Numbered from the stretch's first letter, positions 16,878 to 25,335 are shown. The stretch is DNA of 49,765 nucleotides from Clostridiales bacterium (GCA_021203685.1 JAJQAS010000223.1:7207-56971), one strand, 5' to 3'. Numbers and translations are program-made. The notes: a model not told the origin generated them from the letters alone.

Positions 16878-18599
16878 ATGAAACCCTATATCCCCATCCT
16901 GAACACCACCCTGGAGTTGGCGGACTGCCGGGACAAATGGTTCCTGGACGAGACCTACCACTGCTGGTGTCTGGAAGACATCCTCTACACCCTCAAGGCC
17001 GCCACCCCCAAGTTTCAGCGGATGAGCATTTTCGTACCGGAAGCCTACCTGAACGCCGACGGTTCCGTCAATCCTGACGGCGTCTGCGGGAACTACACCG
17101 CGAAAACCGCCCCGGTGATCTTCGAGAACAACTCCGCCGGGTACATGCAGATGCCCCACACCTGGCTGGGCGGCCCCCGGGATGAAGCCCCCAAGTACCT
17201 GCAGCGGGGCATGGTCTACGTCACCTGCGGCAGCCGGGGGCGGGAGTCCCGGGACCAGGAGGGAAAGCTCTGCGGCAAGTCCCCCTGGACGCTCATCGAC
17301 CTGAAAACCGGCATCCGGTTCCTGCGGCACAACGCCGCCGTCCTCCCCGGCGACATGGGACATATGGTCTCCGTGGGCTGGAGCGCAGGCGGAGCCATGT
17401 CCGCGCTGATCTCCGTCACCGGCGACCACCCGGATTATCTGCCCTACCTGGAGCAAAACGGGGCTTTTATGGACCAATCCGACGCGGTTTTCGCCGGGCA
17501 GATCTACTGCCCCATCATCGACCTGGACCACGCTGACCTGGCCTATGAGTGGCAGTTCCAGAACGACCCGGAGAACGAATCCTCTCCCGCCGGGCCTGCC
17601 GGAACCTTCACTCCCTTCCAGGCGGCGCTGTCCCGGAAGATGGCTGCGGCGTACATCCCCTATTTCAACAGTCTGGGCCTGAAAAACCCGGAGACCGGCG
17701 AACCGCTGGTGCTCAATGAGGACGGGCGCAGCGGTTCCGGCTACGACTACCTGATGGCGCAGTTGGAGAAATCTGTTGCGGGCTTCCTTTCCCGGCTGGA
17801 CCGGGGCGAACTGCCGGAGCAGTACACCTCCGCCGACTACCTCGTTGGCAACTACATCCACAAGGTCGATGCCCCTAAGCCAGACGACGGGCCGGGGGAA
17901 AAGGACGACGTTGGTCTGCATCACGCCGGTGCGGCGGTGGCCATGCCCCCGCTGGATGGCGACAAACCCGCCGGGCCTCCCAGCCTGGGTGACCTGGTTT
18001 CCCGTCCCCCCAAGGGCGTACCCTATCATGGGCTGGAGTTCCCCATGGTGGACGCTCCCGGTACGGACAAGACCGCCTGGCTCACCTGGGACGGCCAGAA
18101 AGCCGCCATTTCCGATTTGGATACCTATATTCTGAACCACCGCCGCCGGATGAAGCCCTGCACCAGCTTCGACACCCTGGGCATGGACAGCGGCGAAAAC
18201 CAGGAGTTCGGCACCCCCGAAGCGGATTACCTGCACTTTGACCCCTACATCCCCGCACTGCTGGACGAGCTGCGGGCTGACTTCCCCGACGAGGTGGCCC
18301 AGGTCTATGACAGCTGGGCCAGGGTGCCGGGCGACGCTGACCTGGCCATCCGCCGCTCCCTCATCAACCCCATGGACTATATGGGCAAGCTGGACCAGTG
18401 CGCGCCCGCAGGGCATTACCGCATCAACGTGGGCGCCTCCGACGCCGACACCGCCTTCACCATCTCCATGTCGCTGGCCGTCAAGCTGGCGAACCTGGGC
18501 AAAGACGTGGAATACCATTTGGTTTGGGATAAGCCCCACTGCGAGGCGGATTACCCCTTTGAGGTCTGCGACTGGGTCGAACAGATCTGTCGTGACTGA
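16878..18599 (+). CDS. Tannase-like alpha/beta hydrolase (subtype B tannase/feruloyl esterase relatives)
   Basis: A 573-residue serine esterase. The nucleophile is S169 in VGWSAGGAMSAL. The preceding CGSRGRESRDQEGKLCGKSP and WTLIDLKTGIRFLRHN, and the C-terminal VGASDADTAF (acid) and DKPHCEADY (His), match the layout of bacterial subtype B tannases, which cleave galloyl or related aromatic esters. No signal peptide is visible, so substrates would have to be imported, plausibly by the GPH symporter. A large insert between the elbow and the acid (about residues 270-480) forms the lid. ATG 16878 follows CAAAGGAGTG. The exact ester substrate is inference. Confidence 0.75.
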   Translation: MKPYIPILNTTLELADCRDKWFLDETYHCWCLEDILYTLKAATPKFQRMSIFVPEAYLNADGSVNPDGVCGNYTAKTAPVIFENNSAGYMQMPHTWLGGPRDEAPKYLQRGMVYVTCGSRGRESRDQEGKLCGKSPWTLIDLKTGIRFLRHNAAVLPGDMGHMVSVGWSAGGAMSALISVTGDHPDYLPYLEQNGAFMDQSDAVFAGQIYCPIIDLDHADLAYEWQFQNDPENESSPAGPAGTFTPFQAALSRKMAAAYIPYFNSLGLKNPETGEPLVLNEDGRSGSGYDYLMAQLEKSVAGFLSRLDRGELPEQYTSADYLVGNYIHKVDAPKPDDGPGEKDDVGLHHAGAAVAMPPLDGDKPAGPPSLGDLVSRPPKGVPYHGLEFPMVDAPGTDKTAWLTWDGQKAAISDLDTYILNHRRRMKPCTSFDTLGMDSGENQEFGTPEADYLHFDPYIPALLDELRADFPDEVAQVYDSWARVPGDADLAIRRSLINPMDYMGKLDQCAPAGHYRINVGASDADTAFTISMSLAVKLANLGKDVEYHLVWDKPHCEADYPFEVCDWVEQICRD

Positions 18600-18647
18600 T
18601 GATAGCTTTCCTGTTCTTTTCACCTCACGCGACCCCAGCAAAGGCGC

Positions 18648-18673
18648 CGGACAGAACCGAAGTTCTGCCCGGC
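18648..18673 (+). terminator. First hairpin after the tannase-like gene
   Basis: GCCGGACAGAAC pairs with GTTCTGCCCGGC around CGAA. No T run follows. It may stabilise the mRNA end or act together with the next terminator. Confidence 0.4.
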
Positions 18674-18680
18674 GGCCAAC

Positions 18681-18718
18681 AAAAAGCACCCAGAACCGCA
18701 GTTCTGAGTGCTTTTTTG
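18681..18718. terminator. Bidirectional terminator between the tannase-like gene and atpC
   Basis: AAGCAC(C)CAGAAC pairs with GTTCTGAGTGCTT around CGCA. Ts follow on the plus strand and, from the AAAAA before it, on the minus strand. It ends the convergent atp operon. Confidence 0.8.
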
Positions 18719-18737
18719 ACGTGTAAAGCGTTATTCC

Positions 18738-19145
18738 TTAACGGTAGTGATCCTTCACCTGGAGCCGCCCCAGGGCTTTTGCCAGGGCCATTTCGGTCAT
18801 GCGGTGCTCCTTTTGGCTCTGCTTCTGCCGCAGATCCTCCTGGGCCTCCTCGTATTCCCGGCGGGCGCGGTTGGCGTCGATCTCCTCCGGCCGCTCGATG
18901 GTGTCCACCAGCACCACCACGTCCCGGTTGTTGACCAGGGTGAAACCCGGCCCGGAGGCCACCACCGTGGTGGCTCCGTCAGGGGTGGTGTAGCGCAGCT
19001 CGCCGGGGTTCAGCGCCGTCACCATTTCGGCGTGGTGGGCCATGATGCCCCAGGAGCCGTCGAATGCGGGGATGACCAGGCTGACGCAGGGACCGTTGTA
19101 GAACAGCCGCTCCGCGCTGATGAGCAGCAGCTTAAATTCCTCCAT
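18738..19145 (-). CDS. atpC: ATP synthase F1 epsilon subunit
   Basis: A 135-residue subunit of the central stalk that couples rotation and can inhibit ATP hydrolysis. The N-terminal beta sandwich (FKLLLISAERLFYNGPCVSLVIPAFDGSWGIMAHHAEMVTALNPGELRY) is typical. A two-helix C-terminal hairpin follows (NRARREYEEAQEDLRQKQ). Its start overlaps the atpD stop by 14 bp, so translation is coupled. It is the last gene of the operon. Confidence 0.95.
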   Translation of the reverse strand: MEEFKLLLISAERLFYNGPCVSLVIPAFDGSWGIMAHHAEMVTALNPGELRYTTPDGATTVVASGPGFTLVNNRDVVVLVDTIERPEEIDANRARREYEEAQEDLRQKQSQKEHRMTEMALAKALGRLQVKDHYR

Positions 19146-20538
19146 GCTGGGCCTCCATGCGTTTGGCTTTTTCCACCACCTGGTCGATGGTGCCCACGTT
19201 GAAGAAGGCGGCCTCCGGGTAGGCGTCCATCCGGCCCTCGATGATGGCCTTGAAGCCGCGAATGGTCTCGCTGACGGGGACGTAGCAGCCGGGCACGTCG
19301 GTGAACGCCTCGGCCACGTGGAAGGGCTGGGACAGGAACCGCTCGAGCTTTCTGGCCCGATAAACGGTGAGCCGGTCGTCTTCGCCCAACTCCTCCATGC
19401 CCAGGATAGCGATGATATCCTGCAATTCCCGGTATTTTTGCAGCATTTCCTGGACCTTGCGGGCAGTGGTGTAGTGTTCCAGGCCCACCACCTCCGGCTC
19501 CAGGATGCGGGAGGTGGACTCCAGCGGGTTCACGGCGGGGTAAATGCCCTTCTCCACGATCTTCCGGCTCAGCACGGTAGTGGCGTCCAAATGGGTGAAG
19601 GTGGTGGCCGGGGCCGGGTCGGTCAGGTCGTCCGCGGGGACGTAGACCGCCTGCACCGAGGTGACGGAGCCGTCCCGGGTGGAGGCGATGCGTTCCTGTA
19701 ACTCGCCCATCTCCGTAGCCAGAGTGGGCTGATAACCCACAGCGGAGGGAATGCGCCCAAGCAGGGCGGAGACCTCGCTGCCGGCCTGAACGAACCGGAA
19801 GATGTTGTCGATGAACAGAAGGACATCCTTGTGTTCCACGTCCCGGAAGTATTCGGCCATGGTCAGGCCAGTCTCCGCCACCCGCATACGGACGCCGGGG
19901 GCCTCGTTCATCTGGCCAAAGACCAAGGAGGTCTTGTTCAGCACGCCGCTCTCGCTCATTTCGGTCCACAGGTCGTTGCCCTCCCGGGAACGCTCGCCCA
20001 CGCCGGTGAAAATGGAGTAGCCGCCGTGTTCGGTAGCTACATTGTGGATCAGCTCCTGAATGAGCACTGTCTTGCCCACACCGGCGCCGCCGAACAAACC
20101 CACCTTGCCGCCCTTGGCGTAGGGGGCCAGCAGGTCAATGACCTTAATACCGGTCTCCAGCATTTCCACCACGGGGCTTTGCTGGTCGAAGGCGGGGGGC
20201 TTGCGGTGGATGCCCCACTTTTGCTGGGCGTTGACGGGGCCCTCGCCGTCGATGGGGTCGCCCAAAACGTTGAACAGGCGGCCCAGAGTGGCCTCCCCCA
20301 CGGGGACCTGAATGCTGTCGCCGGTAGCGGTGACGGTCATGCCCTGGTAGAGGCCCTCGCTGGGGCTGAGCATAATGCAGCGCACCACGTTGCCGCCGAT
20401 GTGCTGGGCGACTTCCATGACGCTGCGCCGCTCCAGACCCTCAATTTCCAATGCCTCTTTGATTCTCGGCAGAGAACCGTCTGCAAACTCCACGTCCACC
20501 ACGGGACCAGAGATTTGAACAATCCTACCTGTGTTCAA
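19132..20538 (-). CDS. atpD: ATP synthase F1 beta subunit
   Basis: Catalytic nucleotide-binding subunit, 468 residues, normal length. The Walker A motif GGAGVGKT is at residues 150-157, followed by the catalytic GERSREGNDL segment and the beta-specific VYVPADDLTDPAPATTFTHL. Walker B is in VLLFIDNIFRF. There are 19 bp between the atpG stop and this start. All catalytic landmarks appear intact, so the enzyme should be functional despite the unusual alpha subunit. Confidence 0.97.
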   Translation of the reverse strand: MNTGRIVQISGPVVDVEFADGSLPRIKEALEIEGLERRSVMEVAQHIGGNVVRCIMLSPSEGLYQGMTVTATGDSIQVPVGEATLGRLFNVLGDPIDGEGPVNAQQKWGIHRKPPAFDQQSPVVEMLETGIKVIDLLAPYAKGGKVGLFGGAGVGKTVLIQELIHNVATEHGGYSIFTGVGERSREGNDLWTEMSESGVLNKTSLVFGQMNEAPGVRMRVAETGLTMAEYFRDVEHKDVLLFIDNIFRFVQAGSEVSALLGRIPSAVGYQPTLATEMGELQERIASTRDGSVTSVQAVYVPADDLTDPAPATTFTHLDATTVLSRKIVEKGIYPAVNPLESTSRILEPEVVGLEHYTTARKVQEMLQKYRELQDIIAILGMEELGEDDRLTVYRARKLERFLSQPFHVAEAFTDVPGCYVPVSETIRGFKAIIEGRMDAYPEAAFFNVGTIDQVVEKAKRMEAQHGGI

Positions 20539-20557
20539 GGGTACAGTTCTCCTTTCC

Positions 20558-21472
20558 TCAAACAGATTTGACCTTTCGCTGGGCCTTGGCTCCGGCGGCG
20601 ACCTCTGTGATTTCCTGGGTGATCATGGCCTGCCTGGCCCGGTTGTACTGGATGTTCAGGTCGTGTAACATCTCGTCTGCGTTGCGGTTGGCGGCGTCCA
20701 TGGCCATCATCCGGGCGTTCTGCTCGGCACAGAAGGAGTCCACCAGGGCGCTGTAAACAAACCCCACGAGGTAGCTGGGGATCAGGTGGTTCAGCACCTC
20801 ATCCAGGGAGGGGTTGAACTCGTAGTTGGTGTGGATGTCAGTCACTTCCAGGCTGCGGTCGGCCGCCGGTTCGTCCGCGGCCAGCGCCTCCCTGTCCAGG
20901 GGGAGCAGGCGGGTCATTATGGTATCATTTGCCACAGCATTTTTCACGTTGGTGTAAATGATATAGATGCTGTCCAGTTCCCCCCGGTCGTAGCGCTCCA
21001 GCAGCTCCAGGGCGATGTTCCTGGCCCGGTTCAGCGTGGGGTTCTGGGCGGTGTAGAGAAAGCTCTGCTCGATGGGGATGTGCCGCTCCTTAAAAAACTG
21101 GTGGCCGTACTCTCCCACCACGAAAAGGGTCGGATTCGTGCTGCTCTCCAGTTGCCGCAGAGCCAGTTTTAGTACATTGTGGTTATAGGCCGCGGCCAGC
21201 CCCTTGTCGGCGGTGATGACCAGGTAACCTTGGTGCTGGGAAAAGGGGCTTTCGTCCTCGTGGTTGAGGAAGTACCGGCTGTCGCCCTCAGGAGAATGCT
21301 GCGCCATACGGGTGATTGCTCGTTGCAGCGTGGAAAAATAGGGCCGGGTGGCGTCCAGCTCCTTTTTCACCTTCCGCAGCTTGGTGGAGGAGATCAGGTA
21401 CATGGCGTTGGTGATTTTTCGGGTGTCCTGGATGCTCTTGATGCGCCCTTTGATTTCTCTGGTATTTGCCAT
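20558..21472 (-). CDS. atpG: ATP synthase F1 gamma subunit
   Basis: Rotor shaft subunit, 304 residues. The N-terminal helix ANTREIKGRIKSIQDTRKITNAM and the C-terminal helix RNADEMLHDLNIQYNRARQAMITQEITEV form the coiled coil that enters the alpha/beta hexamer. The middle Rossmann-like part is slightly longer than in E. coli. The start follows GGGTGAGCG, 12 bp after the alpha stop. Confidence 0.96.
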   Translation of the reverse strand: MANTREIKGRIKSIQDTRKITNAMYLISSTKLRKVKKELDATRPYFSTLQRAITRMAQHSPEGDSRYFLNHEDESPFSQHQGYLVITADKGLAAAYNHNVLKLALRQLESSTNPTLFVVGEYGHQFFKERHIPIEQSFLYTAQNPTLNRARNIALELLERYDRGELDSIYIIYTNVKNAVANDTIMTRLLPLDREALAADEPAADRSLEVTDIHTNYEFNPSLDEVLNHLIPSYLVGFVYSALVDSFCAEQNARMMAMDAANRNADEMLHDLNIQYNRARQAMITQEITEVAAGAKAQRKVKSV

Positions 21473-21484
21473 ACGCTCACCCGC

Positions 21485-23248
21485 TTAGACCAGGTCCGGG
21501 TATTGGGACCGCTTGAAGTCCAGGGCGGCGGCAACGATGCGCTGGCGCAGGCTGTCGGTCAGCACCTGGCCGCTTTCCAGCTCCCGAATAATATCCCGCT
21601 GCTCAGCGGCAAAATAATCCAGCATGGAGCTGCGGAAGGAGCGCAGCTTGTTCACGGGGATGTTCAGCATGACACGGGCCGTCACAGTCACCAGCGAAAT
21701 CACCTGCTCCGGCATGGAAAGGGGCTGACACAGGCTCTGCTTGAGCAGCTCCATCACCCCCGCGCCGTAGGCCAGCTGCTCTCTGGTGCCCTCGTCCAGG
21801 TCGGAGGAGAACTGGGTGAATACTTCCATTTCCCGATACTGAGCCAGGTCGATGCGGATGGAACCGGCGGCGGACTTCATTGCCTTGCTCTGGGCCGCGC
21901 CGCCCACACGGGAGACGGAGAGGCCCACGTTGACGGCGGGCCGCTGGCCGGAGAAGAACAGGTCGCTCTCCAGGAAAATCTGGCCGTCGGTGATGGAAAT
22001 GACGTTGGTGGGGATATAGGCGGAAACGTCCCCCGCCTGGGTCTCGATGATGGGCAGGGCGGTGATGGAACCGCCGCCCAGCTTGTCGCTGAGCCGGGCC
22101 GAACGTTCCAGCAGCCGGGAGTGGAGATAGAATACGTCGCCGGGGTAGGCTTCCCGGCCGGGGCTGCGCTCCAGCAGCAGCGACAGGGCGCGGTAGGCCA
22201 CCGCGTGTTTAGAAAGGTCGTCGTAGACGATGAGCACGTCCCGGCCCCGGTACATGAAATACTCGCCCAGGGCAGTGCCGGAGTAGGGGGCGATGTACTG
22301 GAGGGGGGCGGCGTCGCTGGCGGTGGCGTTGACTACGATGGTGTAGTCCAGCGCCTGGTATTTTTTCAGGGTGGTGACGATTTTCGCCACGGCGCTGGCC
22401 TTCTGGCCCACCGCCACGTAGATGCACACCACGTCCTTGCCCTTCTGGTTCAGGATGGCGTCGATGGCAATGGAGGTCTTGCCGGTCTGCCGGTCTCCAA
22501 TGATCAGCTCCCGCTGGCCCCGGCCAATGGGGAACATGGAATCGATGGCCAAAATCCCCGTCTCCAGGGGGACGCCGACGCTGCGCCGGTCCACGATGGA
22601 AGGGGCGGGGCTTTCGATGGGGCGGTAGCCCGCGGCCCGGATGGGGCCGCCGCCGTCGATGGGCGCGCCCAGCGCGTCCACCACCCGACCCAGGAACTCG
22701 TCCCCCACAGGGATGCCCGCCATTCTGCCGGTGCGCATGACCCGGCTGCCCTGGTGGATGTCCGCGCCGTTGCTGAACAGGATGCAGCCAATTTCCTCCC
22801 GGCGGATGTCCTGGACCATGCCCTTGTCGCCGGAATCGAATTGGATAATTTCGCCATACATGGCGTGGTCGATGCCTTCGACGGTTGCAATGCCGTCGCC
22901 CACATACCGGACGACGCCCACCTCCTGGTTTTTGGCCTCCAGGTCGAAGTCAGTGACCTCCGCCTTCAGGAGGGGAATGATGTCCTCCAGGCTGCCAACG
23001 GCCTGCACCGCCTTGAGCCGCTCCCGGAGCTGGGCCACCCGGCCCTGGGCCGACCAGTCGTATTCGTCCGCCCCGGCCTGGAGCTTGAAGCCGCTGACCA
23101 GGCTTTTGTCCTCCCGGAGGGTCAGCTCTACCTGCTGGCAGTCATATTTTTTCTGCAAAAAGGCGCGGATGCCCTCCAGCTGTTGGGGACTGGGCGCTGT
23201 GACATAAGACAAAACCGCCTGGAGGGGTCCCCTGGTTTTATCAGTCAT
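21485..23248 (-). CDS. atpA: ATP synthase F1 alpha subunit with a fused delta (OSCP) C-terminal domain
   Basis: 587 residues, about 85 more than a usual alpha. Residues 1-75 read as the C-terminal half of the delta subunit: AVLSYVTAPSPQQLEGIRAF, then KSLVSGFKLQAGADEYDWSA, then QGRVAQLRERL. This is the strand-loop-helix that normally contacts subunit b. Residues about 80-93 (LEDIIPLLKAEVTDF) replace the alpha N-terminal helix. Normal alpha follows, with VGDGIATVEGI, Walker A GDRQTGKT at 251-258 and VGGAAQSKAMK. The ATG overlaps the atpF stop by 8 bp. No delta gene exists between atpF and atpA, where it normally lies. The fusion is continuous in frame without a second start site signal. Confidence 0.93.
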   Translation of the reverse strand: MTDKTRGPLQAVLSYVTAPSPQQLEGIRAFLQKKYDCQQVELTLREDKSLVSGFKLQAGADEYDWSAQGRVAQLRERLKAVQAVGSLEDIIPLLKAEVTDFDLEAKNQEVGVVRYVGDGIATVEGIDHAMYGEIIQFDSGDKGMVQDIRREEIGCILFSNGADIHQGSRVMRTGRMAGIPVGDEFLGRVVDALGAPIDGGGPIRAAGYRPIESPAPSIVDRRSVGVPLETGILAIDSMFPIGRGQRELIIGDRQTGKTSIAIDAILNQKGKDVVCIYVAVGQKASAVAKIVTTLKKYQALDYTIVVNATASDAAPLQYIAPYSGTALGEYFMYRGRDVLIVYDDLSKHAVAYRALSLLLERSPGREAYPGDVFYLHSRLLERSARLSDKLGGGSITALPIIETQAGDVSAYIPTNVISITDGQIFLESDLFFSGQRPAVNVGLSVSRVGGAAQSKAMKSAAGSIRIDLAQYREMEVFTQFSSDLDEGTREQLAYGAGVMELLKQSLCQPLSMPEQVISLVTVTARVMLNIPVNKLRSFRSSMLDYFAAEQRDIIRELESGQVLTDSLRQRIVAAALDFKRSQYPDLV

Positions 23249-23723
23249 CGTCTTCCGCCGCCTTCTTCAAAAACTCATCGTACAGGTCGCTGTCGTGCCC
23301 GGCGTTGGCGTAGGCCACCTTAGCGGTGGCCGCCACCACGATCTCGGTGATCTCCCCCTGGGCCTTTTGCAGGATGTCCCGCTTCCTGGCCCTGGCCTGG
23401 GCCTCGGCACTCTCGACGATGCCCTGGGCGGTGGTGTTGGCGTCGGCCACGATGCGGTTATACTCCTGGGTGGCCTGCTGCTGGGCCTCCTGGAGGATGC
23501 GCTTCCGCTCCTCTTCCACGTCATTCAGGGAGTCGCTGTGCTGCTGCTCCAGGGCCAGGGCCTGGGCTTTGGCCGCCTCGGCGTCCGCCAGGCTCTGGTC
23601 CACCAGGGCCTGGCGCTGCTCTAAAATCTTGTGGACGGGTTTGAAGAGAAATTTCTGCATCAAAAGATAGAGGACGACCAGGTTGATGGCTGTCCATAAC
23701 AGCCCGATATCGACTCGAAGCAA
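23241..23723 (-). CDS. atpF: ATP synthase Fo subunit b, TTG start
   Basis: Peripheral stalk subunit, 160 residues. One N-terminal membrane helix (IGLLWTAINLVVLYLLMQKFLF) is followed by a long charged coiled coil (about 35-150) ending in an acidic tail, EDDD. It starts with TTG at 23721-23723; AGGAGG lies 8 nt upstream, and no ATG fits. In normal enzymes its C terminus binds delta; here the partner would be the delta-like extension on alpha. The b protein itself carries no fused delta domain, unlike the mycobacterial b-delta fusion. Confidence 0.94.
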   Translation of the reverse strand: MLRVDIGLLWTAINLVVLYLLMQKFLFKPVHKILEQRQALVDQSLADAEAAKAQALALEQQHSDSLNDVEEERKRILQEAQQQATQEYNRIVADANTTAQGIVESAEAQARARKRDILQKAQGEITEIVVAATAKVAYANAGHDSDLYDEFLKKAAEDDD

Positions 23724-23742
23724 TGTGGTTTCCTCCTTTTTA

Positions 23743-23916
23743 TAGCTCTTAGCTTTTAGCTATTAGCCATTCGCTTTGTGGTTCTTTGTTTTGAGCTCTG
23801 CGCTTACCATTTGTATTGCTTTACAAACGGATGGTTTTGCGCTCCGCTTTCTTTTTTGCTGTTACTTTAGATTAGCAGTACCTGACTAACAGCTAACAGC
23901 TAATGGCTAACAGCTC
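23743..23916. repeat. Repeat copy A between atpE and atpF
   Basis: About 172 bp. Its ends are arrays of TTAGCT words in inverted orientation (AGCTCTTAGCTTTTAGCTATTAG at the left, CTAACAGCTAACAGCTAATGGCTAACAG at the right). The core includes CTCTGCGCTTACCATTTG and TTACAAACGGATGG. By eye it is about 95% identical to copy B at 24169-24343. It contains no gene. Confidence 0.85.
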
Positions 23917-23925
23917 AATTCTCCG

Positions 23926-24147
23926 TCACAGCAGCAGAATGATGAGCAGCGCGATGACGAAGCCATAGATAGCGGTGGCCTCGGCCAGGGCGCAGCCCAA
24001 AATCAGGGAAGACTGAATCTTGCCGCTGGCCTCCGGCTGGCGGGCGATGGCATCCATGGCGTGGGCGGTGGCCAGACCGATGCCCACACCGGCGCCCAGA
24101 CCGCACAGGACCGCGATGGCGGCGCCGATTGCTTGTAAAGTACCCAT
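23926..24147 (-). CDS. atpE: ATP synthase Fo subunit c, proton type
   Basis: A 73-residue two-helix hairpin forming the rotor ring. Helix 1 has the GAGVGIG glycine motif, the polar loop is ARQPE (35-39), and helix 2 carries the ion-binding glutamate E56 in LAEATAIYG. Na+-type c subunits have Gln in the GxGxGQG position and Ser after the glutamate; here these are Ile and Ala, so proton coupling is inferred. AAAGGAG precedes ATG 24147. It is isolated from its neighbours by about 200 bp on each side, filled by two copies of one repeat. Confidence 0.95.
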   Translation of the reverse strand: MGTLQAIGAAIAVLCGLGAGVGIGLATAHAMDAIARQPEASGKIQSSLILGCALAEATAIYGFVIALLIILLL

Positions 24148-24168
24148 TTTTATTCGCTCCTTTGTTTT

Positions 24169-24343
24169 TAGCTCTTAGCTCTTAGCTTTTAGCTATTAGC
24201 TATTAGTTTTGTGGTTCTTTGTTTAAGCTCTGCGCTTACCATTTGTATTGCTTTACAAACGGATGGTTTGGCGCTCCGCTTTCTTTTTCGCTGTTGCTTT
24301 AGATTAGCAGTACCTGGCTAACAGCTAACGGCTAATAGCTAAC
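24169..24343. repeat. Repeat copy B between atpB and atpE
   Basis: Second copy of the element at 23743-23916, in the same orientation. It has one more TTAGCT unit at the left end and a few substitutions in the core (for example TTTAAGCTC for TTTTGAGCTC). On the mRNA the inverted ends can form a long stem. Confidence 0.85.
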
Positions 24344-24346
24344 CGT

Positions 24347-25024
24347 TCACTCCAACGCTTCTTTGATGTACATACTCGTTAAAAACACAAACACATAGGC
24401 CTGCAAAATCCCGTCGAAGAAGTCAAAATAAAGGCTGAACACCATCGGTACCACAGCCGGCACCAGGGCCTCGATCAGCTCCATGATGACGAAAGCCCCC
24501 AGCACGTTGCCAAACAGACGCATACACAGGGACAGAGGCCGGGTGACCAGGTCCAGAATGTTGAACGGCGTGACGATTGCCACCGGCTGGGTGAACCCAT
24601 GCAGCCAGCCGTGGACCCCTTTTTCCCGGACAGAGGCCACCTGCACCAACACGATGCTGAAAATAGCCAGGCACAGGGGGACGTTCAGCTCCTTGGTGGG
24701 GGGCTTGAAGCCAAAAATGCCGAAAATGTTGGCCAGGCTGATATACAGCAGGATGGTCACCAGATAGGGCACATACCGCCGGCCCTTTTCGCCCACCATG
24801 CTCTCCACCAGGCCCTCCAGTTTGAGGACGGCAAATTCCACCGCTGCCTGCCGTTTGGAGATGTGGTCCACCTGCAAGTTCCGGGTGAGCAGGGCGGAGA
24901 GGACCACCAGCACCGCCATGACCACCCAGGTGACCACTACCCCCTCGGAAAAGGCCAGGGGGCCGATGGAAAACACCGTCTCGCATTGCATTTCTTCGAT
25001 AATCGTTTCCGCCAGATTTCCCAC
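24347..25024 (-). CDS. atpB: ATP synthase Fo subunit a, GTG start
   Basis: A 225-residue membrane subunit forming the proton half-channels with the c ring. Five to six hydrophobic helices are visible. The essential arginine is in SLCMRLFGNVLGAFVIM (about residue 170). FVFLTSMYIKEA at the C terminus is typical. It starts at GTG 25024 with GGAAG upstream. It is the first gene of the operon; no atpI or atpZ precedes it. Confidence 0.95.
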   Translation of the reverse strand: MGNLAETIIEEMQCETVFSIGPLAFSEGVVVTWVVMAVLVVLSALLTRNLQVDHISKRQAAVEFAVLKLEGLVESMVGEKGRRYVPYLVTILLYISLANIFGIFGFKPPTKELNVPLCLAIFSIVLVQVASVREKGVHGWLHGFTQPVAIVTPFNILDLVTRPLSLCMRLFGNVLGAFVIMELIEALVPAVVPMVFSLYFDFFDGILQAYVFVFLTSMYIKEALE

Positions 25025-25108
25025 GTTGTTTCACTTCCTTTCCGTGCGTATCCGCTGAGCGGACAGCTGTTTGCCGGCCACACAACGTTCACGCCTGCGC
25101 TACTGTGT

Positions 25109-25117
25109 ATTTTAGCA
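25109..25117 (-). promoter_or_regulatory. Candidate promoter of the atp operon
   Basis: An extended -10, TGCTAAAAT, on the minus strand about 85 bp before atpB. The -35 region is weak. The 25025-25366 interval otherwise holds only the divergent ymdB promoter. Confidence 0.4.
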
Positions 25118-25306
25118 TTTTGCCGGGGCAAATTCCAGTGCAAAACCAACAGTTTTCATCCCTGGAAAACCGGTTTATTGTGGATTTCTGCACAAAGAGA
25201 GGGATGAGTGGGGTTTAATTGCCGATGAAAAACCAGAAGATAAATCCAACATCGCACTCTCTGCATTGGGAGGGGCTGTTTTCTGCCCTGACCGCCAAAT
25301 TTCCAT

Positions 25307-25335
25307 TTGCACTTTTCCCCCGGCTGCTGTATACT
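25307..25335 (+). promoter_or_regulatory. Promoter of the YmdB-type gene
   Basis: TTGCAC (25307-25312), 17 bp, TATACT (25330-25335), giving a leader of about 25 nt. Confidence 0.6.

Noticed and set aside
18648..18673. Hairpin after the tannase-like gene as an attachment site or IS end
   Set aside because: It is a simple 12-bp stem with a CGAA loop beside a normal terminator; no duplicated flank was found.
23241..23723. Delta domain fused to subunit b, as in mycobacteria
   Set aside because: The b frame is 160 residues, with one membrane helix and one coiled coil, and ends in EDDD. The delta-like part lies on alpha instead.
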